Positions 5,365 to 10,275 of a stretch of 10,275 bases of DNA are shown here, one piece after another (positions within the stretch are counted from its first letter, which is position 1; every line of letters starts with the position of its first letter). The position numbers and the translations under genes are program-made. The stretch spans positions 1-10,275 of the forward strand of contig DAGQ01000069.1 of NCBI GenBank assembly GCA_002498205.1. The letters run 5' to 3'. Under the pieces are notes generated by a model. It was given only the letters and a program-made list of their open reading frames with translations. It was not told the origin of the DNA and did not search any database. Source of the stretch: Euryarchaeota archaeon UBA596. GTDB taxonomy: Archaea; Thermoplasmatota; Poseidoniia; Poseidoniales; Poseidoniaceae.

Positions 5365-5749
5365 TAGGCCATTTTTTTGACAATGCTTTTTTCAAATCAT
5401 CATCCATTTTCGCATCCCACCAATTTGCATTACGCCATATTGCATAACGCCCTCTTATTCCCCTAAGGTCTGCATTTTCTAAACGACAACCTTGGAAATT
5501 TGAGAGGTTCATTTTGGCTTTTATGAATGTAGCCTCTCTCATATCAGCACCATCAAATGCAGCCTTCATTAGATTAGATCTCTTAAAGGAAGCCTTTCTT
5601 AAATCAGCACCCGATAAATTTGCACCTTCTAAATTTGCATTATCAAAAACAGCACGTCTTAAATCAGCACCTGAAAGATCAATTCCACGTAAATCAGCAC
5701 CTATGTGTGATGTAAATGACCAATCTTTAGGGTCTTTTTCTTTATCCAT
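5354..5749 (-). CDS. pentapeptide-repeat protein
   Basis: This 131-residue protein is built mainly of A(D/N)LXX-type pentapeptides from about residue 15 to 98 (GADLRGIDLSGADLRRAVFD, then further repeats with Leu, Phe or Met at the centre). The family folds as a right-handed quadrilateral beta-helix, here roughly four coils. The short charged N-terminus (MDKEKDPKDWSF) and a Trp-rich C-terminus (AIWRNANWWDAK, then a Lys/Asp helix) cap it. Known roles are varied: some members mimic DNA and protect gyrase, while many have no assigned role. This one lacks evidence for any specific target. The start at ATG 5747-5749 lies nine bases after the stop of the upstream winged-helix-like gene, so the two are almost certainly one transcript. 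No signal peptide is present, so it is predicted to be cytoplasmic. Confidence 0.9.
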   Translation of the reverse strand: MDKEKDPKDWSFTSHIGADLRGIDLSGADLRRAVFDNANLEGANLSGADLRKASFKRSNLMKAAFDGADMREATFIKAKMNLSNFQGCRLENADLRGIRGRYAIWRNANWWDAKMDDDLKKALSKKWPKEE

Positions 5750-5758
5750 TATAACATC

Positions 5759-6271
5759 TCATTTTTTTGATAACTTATCTAAATGAGCCCTTCCTTCTAA
5801 AGTTAGATTTGCATGTTTGTTTTTATTTTTAGAACCTTTTGGAATTGCTAGATAATCTTTCTCAAATAATCTATTTAGATATAATGATAAATTTTTAGGG
5901 GCTTCTAATTGAGAATCTTTAAACAAATCCATAATCACTCTTGGAGGCACATCATCAATACCTTCCACGTCTTTAAGATAATGAATTGCAGCAAGCACAC
6001 GATCAGGCTTCTTAGAAATATTACAATTTTCAATTAATGATTTGAAAGCTGAACCTCTATTCGGTAAACCCGTATTTCTTGCAGCCTGAATCGCTGCAGC
6101 AATAGCAGACTCTCTTTTTGAACGAATTTTTGTTAATGCTATAGACCATTCTTCTCCCTCCATAATTTTCATTAAATGGACGTCAACTTCTTGTTGTTCT
6201 CCAGAAATATCTATTTCAAGGTCACCAACACGAATGTAAACACGTGCATCTTGAGATTCGCTTGTTTCCAT
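5759..6271 (-). CDS. archaeal winged-helix-like protein, possible transcription regulator
   Basis: This is a 170-residue protein without a confident family name. Residues 11-37 (VYIRVGDLEIDISGEQQEV) resemble the short beta-hairpin plus helix module found at the N-terminus of several uncharacterised archaeal proteins. Residues about 40-66 are a basic/Ala-rich helix. The C-terminal part, about 108-168, reads like a winged helix: PPRVIMDLFKDSQLEAPKNLSLYLNRLFEKDYLAI supplies the helices, and GSKNKNKHANLTLEGRAHL supplies a basic wing and closing helix. DNA binding is therefore plausible, but the wing is Lys/Asn rich and not diagnostic. It is the first gene of a two-gene unit with the pentapeptide protein. 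An inverted repeat overlaps its promoter, so self-regulation is possible. The ATG at 6269-6271 has no Shine-Dalgarno, consistent with a leaderless start. Confidence 0.72.
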   Translation of the reverse strand: METSESQDARVYIRVGDLEIDISGEQQEVDVHLMKIMEGEEWSIALTKIRSKRESAIAAAIQAARNTGLPNRGSAFKSLIENCNISKKPDRVLAAIHYLKDVEGIDDVPPRVIMDLFKDSQLEAPKNLSLYLNRLFEKDYLAIPKGSKNKNKHANLTLEGRAHLDKLSKK

Positions 6272-6283
6272 ATGGTAATTAGT

Positions 6284-6306
6284 GAGTTAACAACTATTAT
6301 TAACTC
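6284..6306 (-). promoter_or_regulatory. inverted repeat overlapping the winged-helix gene promoter
   Basis: GAGTTAA (6284-6290) and TTAACTC (6300-6306) are perfect inverted arms nine bases apart. The spacer and right arm coincide with the AT-rich TATA-like stretch TTAATAATAG, read on the minus strand about 22-32 bases before the ATG at 6271. A dimeric regulator bound here would compete with TBP. The TATA assignment and the operator role are both inferred from position. Confidence 0.45.
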
Positions 6307-6338
6307 TTGTATGGTATTTTTTTTACAAATATTCATAC

Positions 6339-6350
6339 TTTTCATGAAAA
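6339..6350. promoter_or_regulatory. 12-base palindrome between divergent promoters
   Basis: TTTTCATGAAAA is a perfect 12-base palindrome about 20 bases before the TATA-like box of the surface-protein gene and 68 bases before the winged-helix gene start. It may be an operator for either gene. In AT-rich DNA such palindromes can arise by chance. Confidence 0.3.
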
Positions 6351-6369
6351 AACATTAAAAATAGCCCAA

Positions 6370-6376
6370 TTTATAT
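6370..6376 (+). promoter_or_regulatory. TATA-like box for the surface-protein gene
   Basis: TTTATAT fits the archaeal TATA consensus and would place transcription start near 6398-6400, giving a leader of about 75 bases. A second candidate, AATTTAAAC at 6399-6407, would give a start near 6428 and a shorter leader that still contains the hairpin. I cannot choose between them from sequence. Confidence 0.45.
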
Positions 6377-6441
6377 GAAAAAATCTCCACTCCAATCAAA
6401 TTTAAACAATGCCAATTAAAAGAAACCAACAAGAATGATGA

Positions 6442-6474
6442 GGGCCTCGCGTACATGATGACGAGTGGTAGCCC
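6442..6474 (+). promoter_or_regulatory. GC-rich leader hairpin before the surface-protein start
   Basis: GGGC (6442-6445) pairs with GCCC (6471-6474), and CTCG (6446-6449) pairs with CGAG (6462-6465). This gives an eight-pair stem interrupted by a five-base bulge (6466-6470), with a 12-base loop. The loop contains the candidate start codons ATG 6455 and 6458, and the stem ends one base before ATG 6476. It stands out as GC-rich within AT-rich flanks. A role in start selection or translational control is inferred. Confidence 0.4.
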
Positions 6475-6475
6475 C

Positions 6476-9400
6476 ATGTCTAGTATGATTAAAATTAAAC
6501 AAAAAGCAATCTTGCTAATTTCAATGATGTTATTAGCACAAGCGGTCGTATTAATCCCTTCTGTAACAGCAAATATCTCGCCTAATTCTACATTAAGAAC
6601 AACATTTTCAAACGACGATATTTCAGTAACAATTCAGTTTGATTCTTTAGGAGACCAAATTCAACCAGGAGCTTCTTTAGAAATACCTCGTAATTCAACA
6701 GTAGAAGCATTAAATTTTGGTCTAACTTACAATTCTACTAATAGTCCAGGAAATTTTTGGTTAGATATGAATGAAGATGGAATTCCAGAATATGGTTATA
6801 ATGGTACAGGATATGGTCAATTAGGTAACCAAACAAAATTTTCAGATGATAGTACAATGTTTTTCTCTTCTAATCCAGCAGGGAATTGGGCAGGACCAGA
6901 GTTTATTCTGCCTCAAGATATAATTTTGGAAGATTCTTTGCTTGCCATTGATTTCACTCCAGATAATAGTGGAAGATGGATGCTCGAATCATCAATTATT
7001 GACATTACAACTTTAAATTATGATAATGATACTTCAGATGAAATTATGGTACTTTCAAGTTCATGGGATACTGGAAATGGAGATTTCTTCCCGGCTATTG
7101 GATGGATGAATAATAATTCTAATAATGATGGAGTAACAAATTTGTCTTGGCATCAAACTTGTAATGATGTAGAACATTTAGAAATTACAGATTTTAATGA
7201 TGATGGACACGATGATGTATTGGTTTGGACCCCACAAGTAGGCCGTTTCTGCTATCATTTATGGTTACCAACACAAAATACATTTTCAGCCCCTCAAGAA
7301 TTAACAGGTGGTACAAGTGGACAAGAGGTTTTTGTTAGTGCTGCTGATTTAAATCTTGATGGATATGGCGATATTGTTTATGCTGATGCACAAGGAAGTT
7401 ACGGACTTTATCAATGGAAGCAAAGTATACCAGGGTTTGAATTTATTGATGAATGGGCATATGAAACTATGATTGGCGGAACCTATCAACAAACAGGAAT
7501 CACACAATTTGATGTAGGAAATGTCATGCAAGGGAATGATAATGCAACATTGATTTTTGTTTCAGATCAATTTACAGCAGATGCTCTTGCATGGGACTTA
7601 GGATCTAATGAATTTACTTCAGTATACACTTCGTTCAGTAATATAGACATTGAATTTCTTTGGTTAGAAGATTTGAATGCTGATACATATGATGATATTA
7701 TTACTTGGGGTCAAGGGACTTCTGGAACAATTTTAGTATCTGATGATAATTCTGGAACATATGTTTCTTCTTCTCAGTCTGGACTTGAAGCACCAGAAAA
7801 CTCAATTGCTTTAGATTATGACGGCAATGGGATTTTAGATATTTTAATTCCAGAAAATGCCACTGCAGATAGTGACGATAATACGATGAACGGATCTCTA
7901 ATGGTTTACAATTTTGTAGGTGGTTTGCTCACAAATTCAAATAGAAATTTAACACCAAGAACAATGCCTACCTTAACAACATTTGGAGATATAAATGGTG
8001 ATCAGAATCCAGAAATTATTGCATTTTGTGGTGAACAAGATACAGGGATTTTTATCGACTCTTGGCATAAAATGAGTTTTGATTTTGACTCTGATGGTTT
8101 AGTTGAATTAAGTGCAGAAGGATTTGCTCAAGCAGATTCAGGAGCCAATGGTACACAATTAATTAGAGTTACAGATTCTACAGGTTCAATTGGAAATACA
8201 ATTGAATTAAATAAGCAAAGCTATTCATTATCTACAGATTCTTATGGGAATGATATGATGACAATTTCTTCTGCAATTGATATTTCTACAGCAGGTTCAG
8301 TATTATTTCAAAATTTGAGAATAACCTATGAATGGGCACACCATTTAGAAGATTTTTATGATGGTTCAGGACATAATTTTACAACATATGTTAATTCAGA
8401 AGTAATGGAATTTGGTACTGGAAATTTCACTTTACCTCTTTTATTCTCATCAACACACGCAGGTGAAATAAATGTAAATGATTTGTATTTGGTTACAGCC
8501 CCAGGCCATCCGGATTTACCTGATTTAGAACCATTATATCTTCAAGCAATAAATGTTCAAGAAGATTCAGTAGAAATGAGATGGTCAGAAGTAGTAACAG
8601 GTAGCCAATATTTTTCCTCTTACGAATTATACCGTTCAACTGTAGTAAATGCAACATACCCTGGAGATTATAATCTATTAGTGAATAAATCTGGAGATCA
8701 CACAGATGTTTCTTATACAGACTCAGGATTAGCAGAAGGTGGGCATTATGAGTATGTAGTTAAAGCAATATTTTCAGTTGGTGGATTAGAGAGCATGCTC
8801 TCTAATGTAATATCTGTAGATCTACCCGCTATTCCTCGTGTAGAAAATGTTGTAGCAATCGACACTCCTGATGATCTAGGTGGAAGTATAGATGTTAATT
8901 GGGACGAGGTGGATGATAGATATACGGGATACTATGATGTATTTGTATCGACCCAAAATTTCACAGATACGACATTGATGGATTCAGTTCATACTCTTCT
9001 CCATACAGAAACTTCACATTCTGCAATTTATACAAGTGCAATTAGAGATATTGATGATACTGTTTTGGTGCCCTCAGCCACAATTAACAACGAAGAAGCA
9101 TTATGGGTTGCAGTTGTAGCAACAAATGATTCAGGTTCAAATCCATTCGTTACTGCAGTAGGGCCAGTTTATGCATTGAATAATAATGAACTTACAACAG
9201 AACTTACTATGGAATTATCATCTGTAATAATCTTTGGGAATTCTGTAGATGATGAGAATTTAATTGTTGGTGGAAACGAGCCTACAATTATTTCATTATC
9301 TCTTTTATCAGATACGGGCTCAGTAATTGAAAATGCTAATATCATGACTACAGTAATTGTAGACCCTGATGGTGAGGCATACGAGTTCTATTTCAATTCA

Positions 9401-10275
9401 ACAACTGATAATACAGGGGCGGCTAATGTCCAATTTAATTGGAGAGATTTAGCAAATGAAAGTATTAATGTTAATGGAGGAGATATGGAAATAATAGCGC
9501 AGTATGATGGGCGTGAGGAAACATTAGAGAAAGGACCTTTAGGTTCATCAGATGCAGAAATTAAAGATATTGATATTGTTATCCCTGCATATTTTTCATT
9601 GTTAACTACCGTTGTTATGGTCGATGAATTTGGAGACACAAATCTTGAAGTTTCTTTAATTGCAGAACACGATTGGCAACAAGCAGCATTTTTAGGTACA
9701 GAAATTACTTTCAAATATTATAAAAACGATGGAAGTTTAACGAGTACAACAAAGCAATCAATTATGGATTTAGATGGTAATTTAGATGTATATATTGATG
9801 CAATGCCCGAAGGAGGATATGTTCTAATAACCCCTGATGATTCTGCAAATCCAAATAATCCAGCAGCTTGGAAATATTTGAATAATTTTGAATTAAATGC
9901 GACTTTAGTAGAATATGATGATTCGGGACAAGCAAATTTAGATGATGATGGCGACTTTGTTTTGAACGATGATGATTTATGTCCAAATACTCCTGGAAAT
10001 GAAGTAGGACAAGTAGATGCTGATGGCTGTGCCCCTTCACAATTGGAAGACCAAATTGAAATTATCGATTTAACATTAGAATGTCCTACAGTTGAATGGC
10101 TGATAGAAAATTTAGCCAACTCACAAAATCCAAACAGGGAGTGTGAATTAATCAACTCTAATGATTTATTTATCACTATCGAACACCCAGATAAAGTTTC
10201 AGTTGGCGGAATTGATATGGGAATTAACTGCCCCTCATTTGTAGGCGCTAATGCTCAAGTTACATGCACATTTTC
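6476..10275 (+). CDS. giant secreted surface protein with FG-GAP, Fn3-like and TSP3 repeats (3' partial)
   Basis: At least 1266 residues are visible with no stop, and the gene leaves the window. A signal peptide (MIKIKQKAILLISMMLLAQAVVLIPSVTA) opens it. Residues about 80-120 hold the Asp/Gly module LDMNEDGIPEYGYNGTGYGQLG. Five FG-GAP/VCBS-like Ca-loop repeats follow, starting near Asp239 (DFNDDGHDD), Asp291, Asp399, Asp447 and Asp505, suggesting a partial beta-propeller. Two fibronectin-III-like modules lie at about 685-783 and 785-901, Ig-like beta domains at about 905-1150, and a thrombospondin type 3 repeat at 1156-1186 (LDDDGDFVLNDDDLCPNTPG ... DADGC). Over twenty N-X-S/T sequons suggest heavy glycosylation. 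It probably acts as an adhesion or cell-envelope protein stabilised by calcium. Start choice: ATG 6476 or 6485 fits the signal peptide best; 6455 and 6458 are in frame but lie in the leader hairpin loop. The anchor and terminus are unseen. Confidence 0.85.
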   Translation, partial: MSSMIKIKQKAILLISMMLLAQAVVLIPSVTANISPNSTLRTTFSNDDISVTIQFDSLGDQIQPGASLEIPRNSTVEALNFGLTYNSTNSPGNFWLDMNEDGIPEYGYNGTGYGQLGNQTKFSDDSTMFFSSNPAGNWAGPEFILPQDIILEDSLLAIDFTPDNSGRWMLESSIIDITTLNYDNDTSDEIMVLSSSWDTGNGDFFPAIGWMNNNSNNDGVTNLSWHQTCNDVEHLEITDFNDDGHDDVLVWTPQVGRFCYHLWLPTQNTFSAPQELTGGTSGQEVFVSAADLNLDGYGDIVYADAQGSYGLYQWKQSIPGFEFIDEWAYETMIGGTYQQTGITQFDVGNVMQGNDNATLIFVSDQFTADALAWDLGSNEFTSVYTSFSNIDIEFLWLEDLNADTYDDIITWGQGTSGTILVSDDNSGTYVSSSQSGLEAPENSIALDYDGNGILDILIPENATADSDDNTMNGSLMVYNFVGGLLTNSNRNLTPRTMPTLTTFGDINGDQNPEIIAFCGEQDTGIFIDSWHKMSFDFDSDGLVELSAEGFAQADSGANGTQLIRVTDSTGSIGNTIELNKQSYSLSTDSYGNDMMTISSAIDISTAGSVLFQNLRITYEWAHHLEDFYDGSGHNFTTYVNSEVMEFGTGNFTLPLLFSSTHAGEINVNDLYLVTAPGHPDLPDLEPLYLQAINVQEDSVEMRWSEVVTGSQYFSSYELYRSTVVNATYPGDYNLLVNKSGDHTDVSYTDSGLAEGGHYEYVVKAIFSVGGLESMLSNVISVDLPAIPRVENVVAIDTPDDLGGSIDVNWDEVDDRYTGYYDVFVSTQNFTDTTLMDSVHTLLHTETSHSAIYTSAIRDIDDTVLVPSATINNEEALWVAVVATNDSGSNPFVTAVGPVYALNNNELTTELTMELSSVIIFGNSVDDENLIVGGNEPTIISLSLLSDTGSVIENANIMTTVIVDPDGEAYEFYFNSTTDNTGAANVQFNWRDLANESINVNGGDMEIIAQYDGREETLEKGPLGSSDAEIKDIDIVIPAYFSLLTTVVMVDEFGDTNLEVSLIAEHDWQQAAFLGTEITFKYYKNDGSLTSTTKQSIMDLDGNLDVYIDAMPEGGYVLITPDDSANPNNPAAWKYLNNFELNATLVEYDDSGQANLDDDGDFVLNDDDLCPNTPGNEVGQVDADGCAPSQLEDQIEIIDLTLECPTVEWLIENLANSQNPNRECELINSNDLFITIEHPDKVSVGGIDMGINCPSFVGANAQVTCTF

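Noticed and set aside
5514..5786. Plus-strand 90-codon frame over the pentapeptide gene
   Set aside because: Its apparent repeats are the complement of the pentapeptide repeats, an expected artefact of repetitive coding sequence.
6435..6461. Possible C/D box guide RNA, because ATGATGA (C-box like) occurs twice at 6435-6441 and 6455-6461
   Set aside because: No CTGA D or D' box is found at the right spacing, and ATGATGA is common at start codons.
9388..10176. Long minus-strand open frames opposite the surface protein (9388-9714, 9718-10176, 9762-10040)
   Set aside because: They lie antisense to a continuous plus-strand frame with clear signal peptide, FG-GAP, Fn3 and TSP3 features. Their products are Ser-, His- or Leu-rich without domain signs.
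1..10275. CRISPR array, insertion sequence, toxin-antitoxin or defence island
   Set aside because: No regularly spaced repeats, transposase motifs, paired small toxin-like genes or nuclease-helicase clusters were found. The lone exonuclease has a housekeeping-type architecture.

Overview
The window looks like a piece of an AT-rich planktonic archaeal chromosome, most plausibly a marine euryarchaeon of the Marine Group II/III (Poseidoniia) type. The support is indirect. There is a tRNA without encoded CCA that has a canonical archaeal D-arm. Archaeal TATA-like boxes sit about 25-35 bases before several starts, and Shine-Dalgarno sequences are largely absent. There is a lipobox lipoprotein with PKD domains, and a very large Asn-rich surface protein that combines FG-GAP, fibronectin-III-like and thrombospondin type 3 repeats. 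No ribosomal RNA or housekeeping marker is present, so the lineage is an inference.

Layout. Bases 1-108 hold the last codons of an unidentified plus-strand gene, which ends head-on against a minus-strand DEDDh exonuclease with an ExoX-type C-terminal domain (105-917). Divergent from the exonuclease are a small acidic orphan (970-1329) and then a PKD lipoprotein (1422-2600). A small unknown minus-strand gene (2593-2946) overlaps the lipoprotein 3' end by 8 bases. A plus-strand HAD-IB phosphatase (3029-3697) is followed by tRNA-Arg(GCG) (3746-3819). Next come a 30-residue Cys-rich basic microprotein (3879-3971) and a DUF2892 membrane protein (3995-4234) that carries the only clear Shine-Dalgarno site seen. 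A hot-dog thioesterase (4275-4688) and a four-helix membrane protein (4714-5352) follow. On the minus strand, a winged-helix-like protein (5759-6271) and a pentapeptide-repeat protein (5354-5749) form a likely two-gene operon. From about 6476 to the right edge runs a giant secreted surface protein whose end lies outside the window.

How the genes fit together. This is mostly a mosaic of short transcription units rather than one pathway. The clearest units are the microprotein/DUF2892 pair, the thioesterase/membrane-protein pair and the winged-helix/pentapeptide pair. The regulatory DNA is richer than the genes suggest. It includes a tandem 9-base repeat before the lipoprotein TATA box and an inverted repeat in the winged-helix gene promoter. 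It also includes a 23-base inverted repeat that encodes the ends of two convergent genes, and a GC-rich leader hairpin with a tiny upstream ORF before the surface-protein gene.

No gene-free stretch exceeds 300 bases. The longest are 6272-6475 (divergent promoters plus leader) and 3820-3878. I see no insertion sequence, CRISPR array, phage gene or recognisable defence system. The most promising new biology is the Cys-rich microprotein with DUF2892 and the structured leader of the surface-protein gene; both are hypotheses.
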